From Paraburkholderia xenovorans LB400 (GTDB lineage: Bacteria > Pseudomonadota > Gammaproteobacteria > Burkholderiales > Burkholderiaceae), in assembly GCF_000013645.1 (NCBI RefSeq), contig NC_007951.1, positions 372,001 to 436,000 of the forward strand: 64,000 nt of DNA. Reading direction: 5' to 3'. Positions 47,470-56,466 of the stretch are shown piece by piece. The notes beneath the pieces are model-generated. The model did no database searches. It saw nothing but the letters and a program-made list of their open reading frames with translations, and was not told the origin of the DNA. Positions within the stretch are counted from its first letter, which is position 1. Every line of letters starts with the position of its first letter. The translations under genes and the position numbers were made by a program.

Positions 47470-48282
47470 ATGGACGCACGCAGTTATCTGTTCGTGCCGG
47501 GCGACCGCCCCGAGCGCTTTGCCAAGGCGCTCGGCACCGGCGCCGACGCGGTGGTGATCGACCTCGAAGACGCGGTTGTGCCGGCGGCGAAGCTTGCCGC
47601 GCGCGACGGCCTGCGGCGCTGGCTGCCGACAGTAGACCCGGCGCGGCTGATCGTACGCGTGAACGCGGTCGGCACGCCGTGGCATCTCGAAGATGTGGAG
47701 ATGGTGCGCGCTTCCGGCGTTTCCGTGATGATGCTGCCGAAGTCGGACAGCGCGCGGCAACTCGCCGAGGTCGCCGCGCGGCTGCCATCAACGGTCCGGA
47801 TCGTGGCGCTCATCGAAACCGTAGCGGGAGTGGTGGCGATGCGGGAAATTGCCGGCGTGCCGTCGGTTGCGCGGCTTGCCTTCGGCACGGTGGATTTTTG
47901 CGGCGACGCCGGCATTGAAGGGCTCGGCGCGGAACTGGATTATGTGCGTTCGCAGATGGTGATCGAATCGCGCTATGCGGGCCTCGCCGCGCCGATCGAC
48001 GGTGTGACCCCGGAGCTCGATCATCTGGAGCGTCTGACGGAACATGTGGCCGGCGCGCGGCGTTTCGGCTTCGGCGGCAAGCTGTGCATTCACCCGCGGC
48101 AGGTGGAGCCGGTCAACCGCGGTTTCGCGCCCAGCGAGGACGAGCGCCGGTGGGCGGCGCGGGTTCTCGCGGCCTGTAGCGAGCATCCGGAAGGCGCGTT
48201 CGCGGTGGACGGCAAACTGGTCGACCGGCCGGTTATCGAGCGGGCGAAGAAGATCGCGGAATTCGACACGCTCATCCACTAA
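47470..48282 (+). CDS. HpcH/HpaI aldolase, CitE-like acyl-CoA lyase
   Basis: TIM-barrel lyase with 270 residues and the CitE/citramalyl-CoA lyase motifs: RSYLFVPGDRPERFAKALGT, DLEDAV (31-36), CoA-binding Arg63 (VRVN), the metal ligand Glu116 (LIETVAG), and the FGTVDFCGD loop (Asp142/146). Relatives split citramalyl-CoA or malyl-CoA into acetyl-CoA plus pyruvate or glyoxylate. With the CoA-transferase, dehydrogenase and MaoC hydratase upstream it supplies the cleavage step. CAGGAGAAC precedes the ATG. It is the last gene of the operon. Confidence 0.9.
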   Translation: MDARSYLFVPGDRPERFAKALGTGADAVVIDLEDAVVPAAKLAARDGLRRWLPTVDPARLIVRVNAVGTPWHLEDVEMVRASGVSVMMLPKSDSARQLAEVAARLPSTVRIVALIETVAGVVAMREIAGVPSVARLAFGTVDFCGDAGIEGLGAELDYVRSQMVIESRYAGLAAPIDGVTPELDHLERLTEHVAGARRFGFGGKLCIHPRQVEPVNRGFAPSEDERRWAARVLAACSEHPEGAFAVDGKLVDRPVIERAKKIAEFDTLIH

Positions 48283-48327
48283 CGACGTGGCGCGTTTGGG
48301 CCGGCGGCAAGGCGAGCCATGCCACGC

Positions 48328-49131
48328 TCACCGGCTCAGGTGGTCCAGCGCATCTCTCATAGGCGAACTGGAGATCACCAGCGGCCCGGTAAATGGCGTA
48401 TCCAGATCGACGATCACATAGATCGCGGAAGCAATCGACACCGCGCCCAGCGAAATGGTGACCAACGCCAGCGCGTTGCGCGGCGCGATCAGGCCGAAAC
48501 TCAGAAAGATCACGCCCAGCCAGAACGTCAACGTCTTGAGGAACGGCTGGGAAATCGAGCTGTGCGCTTCCTCGATGAGCTTCCACCGCGCGTCCACCAC
48601 GCGCCGGTATTGCGCCAATCCGTCGTTGAGCGCGCGCTGCTGCAGCGGGTCGTGCGCCCGCAGTTGCCGCAATTCCTTGCCCACGGCGGTCAGCATGTCG
48701 CCGAGCCGCGTGTTCTCCAGCTTCTCCGAGTTGCCCTGCGATGGCCCGATGTCTTTCGGATACTCGCCCGTGGGCGGCGTTTCGGCGGGCCACGTCGAGG
48801 CAATCGCCGCCGCGGTGTACTGGCGCAACAGGCGCCGGGCCGGATCGGTATCCGCGCCGTAATCGCGCAAGGTCGTGTCGAATTCGATCAGGTCGGCCGC
48901 GTAGGCGCGCAGATCATTCGATGCCGTGTCGAAGCTGGACTTCGCGGACGCCGTCATCAAGCCGAGTACCAATGCGGCAAACGTCACCAGCATGCCGATA
49001 ACCAGCTGGATCAACTGCACGGTTTCGTGCGCCTTGTGCTCTTCGGGCAACAGCGGCCGCACCCACACGCCCACGCCGGTGGCGGCGAGCAATAGAACAA
49101 AAACCACCAGGGTCGAGCCGACTTCAGACAT
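48328..49131 (-). CDS. DUF4239-type membrane protein
   Basis: The 267 residues start MSEVGSTLVVFVLLLAATGV with a membrane helix, a second near 38-60, a soluble coiled region (about 75-195) and two C-terminal helices (about 200-245). This pattern fits DUF4239 proteins, whose function is unknown; some are proposed to act as bestrophin-like channels. The ATG at 49131 has GGAG seven bases upstream; a start 10 codons earlier is less likely. It is convergent with the CitE-like gene. Confidence 0.8.
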   Translation of the reverse strand: MSEVGSTLVVFVLLLAATGVGVWVRPLLPEEHKAHETVQLIQLVIGMLVTFAALVLGLMTASAKSSFDTASNDLRAYAADLIEFDTTLRDYGADTDPARRLLRQYTAAAIASTWPAETPPTGEYPKDIGPSQGNSEKLENTRLGDMLTAVGKELRQLRAHDPLQQRALNDGLAQYRRVVDARWKLIEEAHSSISQPFLKTLTFWLGVIFLSFGLIAPRNALALVTISLGAVSIASAIYVIVDLDTPFTGPLVISSSPMRDALDHLSR

Positions 49132-49430
49132 ATGAATGCTCCGCAGACGAACCCCCGTCACTTTCCATCAACCGCCGGTCGCCGGAAACCCGGGTAGTCC
49201 CGCAACGCCCGGCGCGAGTCGCGGTTCATGCCCGCTCGTATGTTGATGTATCACAAGCGCCGGCGTGATCGACCATCAAGTTTTCGATTATCGCGCCGTA
49301 GTCCTTACATGTGGCATTCACCTGAATTCGAACATGAGTTGCGGACCTGGTCGATCCGGCTTGGGCGCAGCACGCATGGCCGGGGCTCTTGTCGGGCATT
49401 CGGTCAGGTAGCCCATTGGAGACAAGCCCG

Positions 49431-51080
49431 ATGTTGAAAAATCTGTCGATTCGTACCTGTCTGACCATGCTGATCGCGTTCTTCGGTCTCGCGCTGCTGG
49501 TCGGCGCCGCCGCCGGTCTGCTGTCGCTGCGTTCGAGCAACGCCTCGCTGCAGCAGATGTACACCGTCGACACACCCGCTGTCGCCGACCTCGAAGGCAG
49601 CGCCAGCCAGTTGTTGCGCCTGCGTCTCGCGCTGGCGACGTACGCTTCGCTCGTCGATCTGAACGATCAGGACGGCGCGAACGCCGTGCTCAAGCGTTTC
49701 GATCAGTACCAGAAAGCCTCCGACGACCGCCTTGCCCACTTTGTGAGCCGCGCGGGCACGGACGCCGACGAACAGCGTCTCATCAAGGAGATGCAGGACA
49801 GGCGCGACGCCTTTCTGCACGAAGCCGTCGAGCCGGCTCTTGCCGCGCTCAGGTCGAACGACAGGGCGGCCTTCCAGCAATTGCAGGCGCACAAGCTGCC
49901 GTCGCTCTATAGCGCGTACGAAAAGGCCATGCTCGCGCTCGAACAGTTGCAGCTCGATCACGGCGCGCAACGCTATCAGGCTGCGCAGGATCTGTTCTAC
50001 GTGATCTGTGTCGTGGTGGCGGTCGGCATGGTCGTATCGCTGCTCGGCTCGCTGATCGGCCGCGCGGTGCTGGTGCGCGCGATCGTCAGTCCGGTCGACG
50101 CCACCATCGCGCAGTTCCAGCGCATGTCCAGTGGCGACCTGACCGGCCAGATCGTCGTGAGCAGCAGCAACGAAATGGGCCGTCTCGCGGCCGCGTTGCA
50201 AAAGATGCAGGAGTCGCTGGTCGCGACGGTGAACTCGGTGCGTCAAGGCACGGAATCCATCGACACCGGCGTGAGCGAGATTGCCGCGGGCAATACCGAT
50301 CTGTCGCAACGTACCGAGGAACAGGCCGCGTCGCTCGAAGAGACGGCGGCAAGCATCGAACAGCTCACCTCGACGGTCAAGCAGACGGCGGACAACGCGA
50401 AGCAGGCCAGCTCGCTCGCGCAGGGTGCATCCAGTCTGGCCGCGCAAGGCGGCGATCTCACCGGGCAGGTGGTGGGCACGATGCATGGCATCGTCGACGA
50501 TTCGCGGCGGATTGCCGACATTGTCGGCGTGATCGAAGGGATCGCGTTCCAGACCAATATTCTGGCGCTGAACGCCGCAGTCGAAGCCGCGCGCGCCGGT
50601 GAGCAGGGACGCGGCTTCGCGGTGGTGGCGAGCGAAGTGCGCTCGCTCGCGCAGCGCAGTGCGGCGGCGGCGAAGGAGATCAAGGGTTTGATCGACGAAT
50701 CGACGGCGCGCGTGCAGGCCGGCTCGCAACTGGTTGAACGCTCGGGCTCGACGATGACCGAGATCGTCGACGCGATCGCTCGCGTGAGTTCGATCATGGG
50801 CGAAATTGCGGCGGCGGCCATCGAGCAGAGCACCGGCATCGATCAGGTCAATCTCGCGGTCGCGCAGATGGACGAGGTGACTCAGCAAAATGCCGCGCTG
50901 GTGGAGCAGGCTGCGGCGGCGGCGAGTTCGCTGGAAGAGCAGGCGCGGCGGTTGACTGCCGCCGTGTCGGTGTTCCAGACGGGCAGCGGGGCGACGTCGT
51001 CTTCCGGGTCTTCCGGGCGGCGTGGCGGCTCGTCAGCCGCGCCGCAGACGGCCGATGCGGATGAGTTCGCTACGGCCTGA
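49431..51080 (+). CDS. Methyl-accepting chemotaxis protein, Tar/Tsr type
   Basis: The 549 residues have a first membrane segment (about 11-32), a periplasmic four-helix ligand domain (about 35-185), a second segment (about 190-212), a HAMP domain (about 212-265) and a cytoplasmic signalling domain with [20 protein letters not shown] and methylation helices. The signal it senses cannot be read off. No C-terminal NWETF-type tether for CheR is seen. The start is the ATG before [12 protein letters not shown] with GGAG upstream. It stands alone beside the oxidase operon. Confidence 0.93.
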   Translation: MLKNLSIRTCLTMLIAFFGLALLVGAAAGLLSLRSSNASLQQMYTVDTPAVADLEGSASQLLRLRLALATYASLVDLNDQDGANAVLKRFDQYQKASDDRLAHFVSRAGTDADEQRLIKEMQDRRDAFLHEAVEPALAALRSNDRAAFQQLQAHKLPSLYSAYEKAMLALEQLQLDHGAQRYQAAQDLFYVICVVVAVGMVVSLLGSLIGRAVLVRAIVSPVDATIAQFQRMSSGDLTGQIVVSSSNEMGRLAAALQKMQESLVATVNSVRQGTESIDTGVSEIAAGNTDLSQRTEEQAASLEETAASIEQLTSTVKQTADNAKQASSLAQGASSLAAQGGDLTGQVVGTMHGIVDDSRRIADIVGVIEGIAFQTNILALNAAVEAARAGEQGRGFAVVASEVRSLAQRSAAAAKEIKGLIDESTARVQAGSQLVERSGSTMTEIVDAIARVSSIMGEIAAAAIEQSTGIDQVNLAVAQMDEVTQQNAALVEQAAAAASSLEEQARRLTAAVSVFQTGSGATSSSGSSGRRGGSSAAPQTADADEFATA

Positions 51081-51152
51081 TAGCGGTGAACGTTCGGCGT
51101 TGCGACGCATCCGGTATCTGGAACTTGCACCGCAACGCAGCCAGCACATCCG

Positions 51153-51962
51153 TTACTGCATGGCCGCGTAGTACCTGGCCAGGCTGTCGATCTCAGCAGG
51201 CGTCATCCGCCGCGCGACGTTGCGCATCTGTTCGTTGATGTCGTTGCGCCGCGCGCCGGAAGCAAAGGCGCGCAACTGCGCCGCCAGATAGACCGACGAC
51301 TGTCCGCCCAGCCACGGCGCCGCACCCTTGCGATCCAGTTGGCCGTGGCATGCGGCGCAAGGCGCGATATTGCGCTGCGGATCGCCCTGCATGGCAAGCT
51401 TCACGGCATTCGCATCCGGTTCCGTGCCGGTGGCCGGCACCCCCGCCGCGGGCGCTCCTGGCAGGGACGCATAGTAAGCGGCCAGATCGTGCAGATCCTG
51501 GTCGCTGCGCGCCGCGATGATCGGTTGCATGATCGCGTTCTGGCGCAGGCCGGTCTGGTAGTCGCGCAACTCTTTATAGATCACGTCGGCATACTGCCCG
51601 GCGAGTGCGGGCGCCGTCACCTGCACCGTGCCCAGCACGCCGTGACACATCGAGCAATTCTGCGTGGCAATGGTCGCGCCGCGGCCGATCGAAATCGCGT
51701 CGGCGCGCACGCGCCGCAAAGGCGGCAGGACCACCACTTCGCTCGGCGCCGGGCCGGTGAGATTGGTGCCGCCATACCAGCTCGACGGCGCGCCCGCGGC
51801 GCTGCAGATCGTCGCCCACAGGCCGCGGTCGCCGAACGCGTTGTTCGCCGAAGGCAGCCAGATGAAGCCGATCAGTATCGACACGACGGCAATCGCAATC
51901 GTGCCGCCCACGCTCAACGTGAACCACGGGTTGCGCAAGCTGAAGACGCGTTCCTGATTCAT
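51153..51962 (-). CDS. Di-haem cytochrome c of the B-family oxidase operon
   Basis: The 269 residues have an N-terminal membrane anchor (about 15-40) and two haem motifs, CSMCH (about 105) and CAACH (about 200), in a c4-like arrangement. It overlaps the oxidase subunit I gene by 4 bases (ATGA) and ends the operon. It probably is the fixed cytochrome c partner of the oxidase or feeds its CuA centre. The c-type haem sites are certain; the role is inferred. Confidence 0.9.
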   Translation of the reverse strand: MNQERVFSLRNPWFTLSVGGTIAIAVVSILIGFIWLPSANNAFGDRGLWATICSAAGAPSSWYGGTNLTGPAPSEVVVLPPLRRVRADAISIGRGATIATQNCSMCHGVLGTVQVTAPALAGQYADVIYKELRDYQTGLRQNAIMQPIIAARSDQDLHDLAAYYASLPGAPAAGVPATGTEPDANAVKLAMQGDPQRNIAPCAACHGQLDRKGAAPWLGGQSSVYLAAQLRAFASGARRNDINEQMRNVARRMTPAEIDSLARYYAAMQ

Positions 51963-53584
51963 CGCTGTGCTCCGACGACAACTGCCGGCACGGAGGTCTG
52001 CGGCAATCTGAGCAACTGCACGATCGGCACACTGTAGTTGACGACCGTGAGGCCGATCATCAACGCCACCCATAAACCGAAGCTGTTGAGCGCGGCCGGC
52101 ACGCGTTCAACCGGCTGCGTCGCGCTGGCAAAGCGGAAGCCTTGCTGCTGCACCACCGGGCCGAACTGCGACCTGGCGAGAATGTAGACGAACAGCACGC
52201 CGGACACCACGAGAATCAGGCCGCCCACCGCCGACATGCCGACCCAGAACGCCTGCGATTGCATGCCCGGCGTGTTGTAATCGTAATAGGCCATGCGGCG
52301 CGGTGCGCCGAGCAGGCCGACATAGTGCCACGGCAGCGTCACCACCATCATGCCGATGAACCACAGCCACAGTTGCGTGCGCACCAGCTTCACTGAAGCG
52401 AGCGCGCGGCCGGTCAGTTGCGGCCACAGTTCGTAGGCGATCGCGAAGTACATGATCACGATCGCGCCGCCGAAGATCAGATGGAAGTGCCCGGTCACCC
52501 ACTGCGTGTTGTGCACGGTCGAGTTCAACTGGTAGCTCATGTTGATCAGCCCGCCCGCGCCGCCCAGACCGAGCATCACGAACGAAAACGCGAGCACGAG
52601 CATCATCGGGTTCTGCCAGGGCAGCGCGGTCAGCCAGCCGAACGCGCCCTTGCCGCCGCGCAGCCTGCCGGCGATTTCAACCGACGCGCAGATCGTGAAC
52701 ACCGTGAGCAGCGTCGGCACCGACACCATGCCGGTGAACACGGCGTGCAGGAATTTGAAGCCGGAGCCGACCTGCGGATCGGCGAACAGATGGTGGATAC
52801 CTATCGGCATCGCGAAGACGAGGAACAGGATGAACGACACGCGTGCCATCGAATCGCTGTAGAGCCGTCCGCCGATCGCGCGCGGCACCAGCGTGTAGTA
52901 CGCGATATACGCGGGAATCAGCCAGAAGTAGACGATCGCGTGCAGCGTCCAGGAGAACAGGATGCGCGACAGGCCGGCGTCGATCGTGTTGGTGAGGCCG
53001 AACGCGACCGGCAGGATCTGGAACAGGATTTCCAGCGCAGCGCCGATGGCGGTCCATGCCCACAGATACGCGCCCGCCACGTTGGCGAACATCGCGAGCG
53101 GTACCGGCTTGCCGGGGTTGGCGCGTTTCCAGATGCGCAGGTTCACATGCATCAGCGCGACCCAGATCCACGAGCCCACCACCACCAGCACCACGCCGAG
53201 GTAATAGAAGGGACTGCCGATCATCGGCGGATAGAAGGTGTAGAGCACCGAGGCCTGGCCGAGCGCCACCGGCACCATCGCCATCACCGCGCCCACCGCC
53301 AGCATGATGAAAGCGGCCCATGCCCATTTGAGACCCACGAGGCGCTGCGCGAGCGCGAGTTCGACGATTGCGTAGCCGAAGCCCATCGATATCAAGGTGG
53401 GCAGCACATAGGCCATCACCGTGCCGTGCGCGGTTACCGAACGATAGTAGAGCTCGGGGTCGCCGACCCACGGCAGCAGCGGGCTGCGCACCAGCATCTG
53501 CCAGGCGCCGAGAAACAGCGCGATCAGAAACGCAATGAAGGCGAGCCAGAAATGCGCGAGAACGAGTCGCTTAGCGTGAAACAC
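51959..53584 (-). CDS. B-family (ba3-like) haem-copper oxidase subunit I
   Basis: Catalytic subunit of a cytochrome c oxidase that reduces oxygen to water. The 541 residues have about 13 membrane helices. Ligands are seen: His53 (AHGTVMAYV) and His368 for the low-spin haem, His215 and Tyr219 (LHAIVY, with the usual proline after the histidine changed to Ala), His264-His265 for CuB, and His366 in GHFH for the active-site haem. This short, D-channel-less pattern is that of B-type oxidases such as Thermus ba3, which have high oxygen affinity. It overlaps subunit II by 14 bases and the next cytochrome by 4. Confidence 0.93.
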   Translation of the reverse strand: MFHAKRLVLAHFWLAFIAFLIALFLGAWQMLVRSPLLPWVGDPELYYRSVTAHGTVMAYVLPTLISMGFGYAIVELALAQRLVGLKWAWAAFIMLAVGAVMAMVPVALGQASVLYTFYPPMIGSPFYYLGVVLVVVGSWIWVALMHVNLRIWKRANPGKPVPLAMFANVAGAYLWAWTAIGAALEILFQILPVAFGLTNTIDAGLSRILFSWTLHAIVYFWLIPAYIAYYTLVPRAIGGRLYSDSMARVSFILFLVFAMPIGIHHLFADPQVGSGFKFLHAVFTGMVSVPTLLTVFTICASVEIAGRLRGGKGAFGWLTALPWQNPMMLVLAFSFVMLGLGGAGGLINMSYQLNSTVHNTQWVTGHFHLIFGGAIVIMYFAIAYELWPQLTGRALASVKLVRTQLWLWFIGMMVVTLPWHYVGLLGAPRRMAYYDYNTPGMQSQAFWVGMSAVGGLILVVSGVLFVYILARSQFGPVVQQQGFRFASATQPVERVPAALNSFGLWVALMIGLTVVNYSVPIVQLLRLPQTSVPAVVVGAQR

Positions 53585-54143
53585 AGCTCAGCCTCCGTGA
53601 TTGTCGGGCTTGTTCGAAGAAGGTGGCTTTGTCGATGACTTTCACGTGTGCCCACATGGTCTGATGCCCGAAGCCGCAGAACTCGTGGCACGGCATGGTG
53701 TGATCGGCGGGCGTGTCGAAGCGCGTGTTCAGCGTGGCGACGTAGCCCGGCACGACCATCGTGTTGATGTTGGTGTCGGTGACGAGCAGGCCGTGCACCA
53801 CATCCGCGCTGGTGGTGCGGATCGTGATCGGCGTGTCGGCCGGCACCAGCAGACATTGCGGCGTGAACGAGTATTGCTGCGCGATGAAGCGCACCACGAC
53901 CGAACCGTCCGGCTCGACCGCGCTGCCCAGATTGTCTTCGACGAATTCGCCGGACAGTTGCAGCCGCGACGGGTCGATCGTTTCGACGCGCGAAGGCGGC
54001 ATCATCGCCCAATGCAGCCCCGAGTACACGATCACGGCCAGCATCAGCACGATCAGCGCGACGGCGAAAATGGCCCAGCGGCGCTCGGCGCGTAAGGCGA
54101 CCGCGTGGCCGCCGCCCGATTGATGATTGGAATCAGTCGACAT
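53571..54143 (-). CDS. Haem-copper oxidase subunit II with CuA centre
   Basis: The 190 residues have one N-terminal membrane helix (about 24-45) and a cupredoxin domain with all CuA ligands: His117, Cys152, Glu154, Cys156, His160 and Met163. It accepts electrons from a cytochrome c and passes them to subunit I. Single-helix subunit II is typical of B-type oxidases. Its start is 2 bases from the stop of a 58-residue small subunit gene. Confidence 0.93.
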   Translation of the reverse strand: MSTDSNHQSGGGHAVALRAERRWAIFAVALIVLMLAVIVYSGLHWAMMPPSRVETIDPSRLQLSGEFVEDNLGSAVEPDGSVVVRFIAQQYSFTPQCLLVPADTPITIRTTSADVVHGLLVTDTNINTMVVPGYVATLNTRFDTPADHTMPCHEFCGFGHQTMWAHVKVIDKATFFEQARQSRRLSCVSR

Positions 54144-54145
54144 GA

Positions 54146-54322
54146 TCAGTGAACGACGCCGCGTGGCAGAAACACGAGAAAGTAGAAGCCGAACCAGATC
54201 GCCATGACGATCAGCGTGGCGACGCCGGCCACGGCGATCGCGCCATGCGGGCCGGCCGCGACGACGCGTTCCACTTCTTCGTCCGTGGGTGGGGCCGCGC
54301 TACCGGTATCGTTTGCTTCCAT
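54146..54322 (-). CDS. Small membrane subunit of the oxidase (58 residues)
   Basis: Translation gives MEANDTGSAAPPTDEEVERV, VAAGPHGAIAVAGVATLIVM and AIWFGFYFLVFLPRGVVH: a charged N-terminus and one hydrophobic helix (about 27-52). It lies between a tri-haem cytochrome gene and subunit II, 2 bases before the latter, and is too short for a normal length cut-off. Thermus ba3 oxidase has a comparable one-helix subunit IIa, so a structural role beside subunit II is likely. Similarity is by position and topology only. Confidence 0.75.
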   Translation of the reverse strand: MEANDTGSAAPPTDEEVERVVAAGPHGAIAVAGVATLIVMAIWFGFYFLVFLPRGVVH

Positions 54323-54346
54323 CTAAAGGTTCTCCAGTGCGGCGGT

Positions 54347-55753
54347 TCAATGCAGCGGTGCGTTGCGCAACTCGTTGACCTCGCGCGACGTCACGGGCTG
54401 GCCGTGATTGCCCCACGCGGTGCGGATATAGGTGACCACGGCGGCGGCGTCGGCGTCGTTCAGTTCCTGGCCGAACGGCGGCATGCCGTACGGTTCCGGA
54501 TTGCGCATCGTGCCCGGCGGGAACCCGCCGTTCAGCACGATGCGAATCGGGTTGACCGAGGAGTCCATTTCAATCGACTGGTTGCCGGCGAGCGGCGGGT
54601 AGTGCTGCAACTTTCCTTCGCCCTTTGCGCCGTGGCAGAGCGCGCATTTGTCGGCGTAGATTTTTTCGCCGAGCGCGAACACACTGGTGTTGGTCGGCGC
54701 CGACGGCCCGGACTTGCGGCCGCTCTTGTCCGGCAAGGTCTTCAGGTAGACGGCCATCGACTTGACGTCCTCTTCCGTCATGTACTGAAGGCTGTGGTAC
54801 GTGACTTCGGCCATCGGCCCGTACACGGCGCCGCGATCGGAAATGCCCGCTTGCAGCAGATCGACGATGTCCTTGATGCTCCAGTCGCCGAGGCCGCCGT
54901 CCTTGTCCGAAGTCAGCGACGGCGCGTACCAGTTCTGCACGGGGATCAGACCGCCCGCGAACTGTTCGCTTTGCGACGAACCGCCGAGCATGTTGATCTT
55001 GGTGTGGCACATCGTGCAGTGACCGAGCCCTTCGACCAGATACGCACCGCGGTTCCATTCGACGGATTTGGTCGGATCGGGCTGGAACTCGCCCTCGCGG
55101 AAATACAGCGTGCGCCAGCCGTACAGCAGGTTGCGCTGATTGAAGGGGAAACGCAGCGTGTGCTTGTGGTTCGGCTCGCGTACCGGCGCGACGGTTTGCA
55201 GATAGGCGAAGATCGCGTCCGAGTCCTGGCGCGTGACCTTGGTGTACTGGGCGATCGGCATGGCCGGATAGATGAGCGTGCCGTCCGGCGTGCGGCCGGT
55301 GCGCATCATCTTGAAGAACGCGTCCTGACTCCAGGTGCCGATGCCGTATTGCGCGTCCGGGGTGATGTTCGGCGAATACAGCGTGCCGAACGGCGTTTCC
55401 ATGGCGAGGCCGCCCGCGAACAGTTTGCCGCGCGGCGCCGTATGGCAGGCGACGCAGTCGCCGGCGCGCGCCAGATACTCGCCGCGTTTGACGAGGTCGG
55501 GGCGCGTGTCGGCACTGGCGCCCGGCGCGGATGCCGTGGTGTCGGCGGCGCGTGCTTCGGCGATCAGCGGCGTATGCGATGCGCGCAGAAGCGCGGCGCT
55601 GCCGGCCACGATCAGGCCGGCAATCAGCAGGCCGGACACGAGCGGTGCCCGCGTGCGCCGACTGCGCCGACGCTTCGTCGCGGTGAACCAGGTGTCGAGC
55701 AAAGTGGTGCGCAGCGCGCGCAAAGAACCCGGAGTGCGAAGTGTCGGCTTCAT
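54347..55753 (-). CDS. Tri-haem cytochrome c, dehydrogenase-subunit type
   Basis: The 468 residues have an N-terminal membrane segment (about 38-60) and three haem motifs (CVACH near 103, CTMCH near 250, CALCH near 372). The segment LFAGGLAMETPFGTLYSPNI, then TPD, matches the cytochrome subunit of gluconate/alcohol dehydrogenases, as in the gene at 31410, yet no dehydrogenase gene lies here. It overlaps the preceding cytochrome gene by 4 bases and is followed by the oxidase genes. It may form a direct electron wire from quinol or dehydrogenases to the oxidase. Confidence 0.9.
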   Translation of the reverse strand: MKPTLRTPGSLRALRTTLLDTWFTATKRRRSRRTRAPLVSGLLIAGLIVAGSAALLRASHTPLIAEARAADTTASAPGASADTRPDLVKRGEYLARAGDCVACHTAPRGKLFAGGLAMETPFGTLYSPNITPDAQYGIGTWSQDAFFKMMRTGRTPDGTLIYPAMPIAQYTKVTRQDSDAIFAYLQTVAPVREPNHKHTLRFPFNQRNLLYGWRTLYFREGEFQPDPTKSVEWNRGAYLVEGLGHCTMCHTKINMLGGSSQSEQFAGGLIPVQNWYAPSLTSDKDGGLGDWSIKDIVDLLQAGISDRGAVYGPMAEVTYHSLQYMTEEDVKSMAVYLKTLPDKSGRKSGPSAPTNTSVFALGEKIYADKCALCHGAKGEGKLQHYPPLAGNQSIEMDSSVNPIRIVLNGGFPPGTMRNPEPYGMPPFGQELNDADAAAVVTYIRTAWGNHGQPVTSREVNELRNAPLH

Positions 55754-56466
55754 TGCGGTTGGCTCCCGCAGGCGAGAGGCAGCCGCTCTCCGGACGCAGG
55801 CGCGGGGCGAGGGTCAGCCGGACGCGGCTGGCGTGCGAGCCAGCTCGATACGGCGGTGATGTCCTTGTCGGAGAGCTTGACCGCGATCGAATGCATGCAG
55901 TCCGGCGCGAGCGCGTGCCGCGTGCCCGAGCGCCAGGTGCCCATCTGCCCGGCGATATAGCTCGCGTGCAGACCGAGCAGGCCGGGAATGCCGGGCTGCG
56001 TGCCGGTCATGCGCGCGCCGTGGCACGCAATGCACGCCGGTATCTTGCGGGACGGGTCGCCTTGCGTGACGAGGCGCTGCCCGGCGGCGAGCACCGCGGG
56101 CGCGACGTTGCTTTGATCGGCGTTCGGGTAAGGCGGTTGCAGATCGGCGAAATATTGACTGATCTTGCGCAGGTAGTCGTCGGGCAGGAAGGCGAGCAGA
56201 TAGCCCATTGGCGGGTAGGTGCGGCCGCCGTCGCGGAATGCAGTCAGCTGATTGAACAGATACTCGGCCGGTTTGCCGGCAATGCGCGGAAAGTAGTCGT
56301 TGTTCAGGCCTTGGCCCTGCACGCCGTGACATGAAGTGCAGGCACGCACGCGCTCGTCCATTGCCGAAGGCATGGTACTGGACGCGTCGGTGGCGGCGAG
56401 CGCCACGCCGCTCCACAGGACGTAAAACACTAACAGGACATACGATCGGACAGTTCTACGATGCAC
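55750..56466 (-). CDS. Di-haem cytochrome c (c4-like), first gene of the oxidase operon
   Basis: The 238 residues start with a signal peptide (VHRRTVRSYVLLVFYVLWSG, cleavage near ALAA) and carry two haem motifs, CTSCH (about 43) and CIACH (about 144), in the c4 tandem pattern. I chose a GTG at 56466 because AGAGG sits six bases before it and the signal peptide then begins at once; an ATG at 56523 would add 19 residues. It overlaps the next cytochrome gene by 4 bases. It probably shuttles electrons in the periplasm to the oxidase. Confidence 0.88.
   Translation of the reverse strand: MHRRTVRSYVLLVFYVLWSGVALAATDASSTMPSAMDERVRACTSCHGVQGQGLNNDYFPRIAGKPAEYLFNQLTAFRDGGRTYPPMGYLLAFLPDDYLRKISQYFADLQPPYPNADQSNVAPAVLAAGQRLVTQGDPSRKIPACIACHGARMTGTQPGIPGLLGLHASYIAGQMGTWRSGTRHALAPDCMHSIAVKLSDKDITAVSSWLARQPRPADPRPAPASGERLPLACGSQPQ

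Noticed and set aside
54149..55960. A 603-residue open frame opposite the oxidase-operon cytochromes
   Set aside because: Antisense to genes with certain haem motifs; composition and lack of motifs mark it as a shadow.
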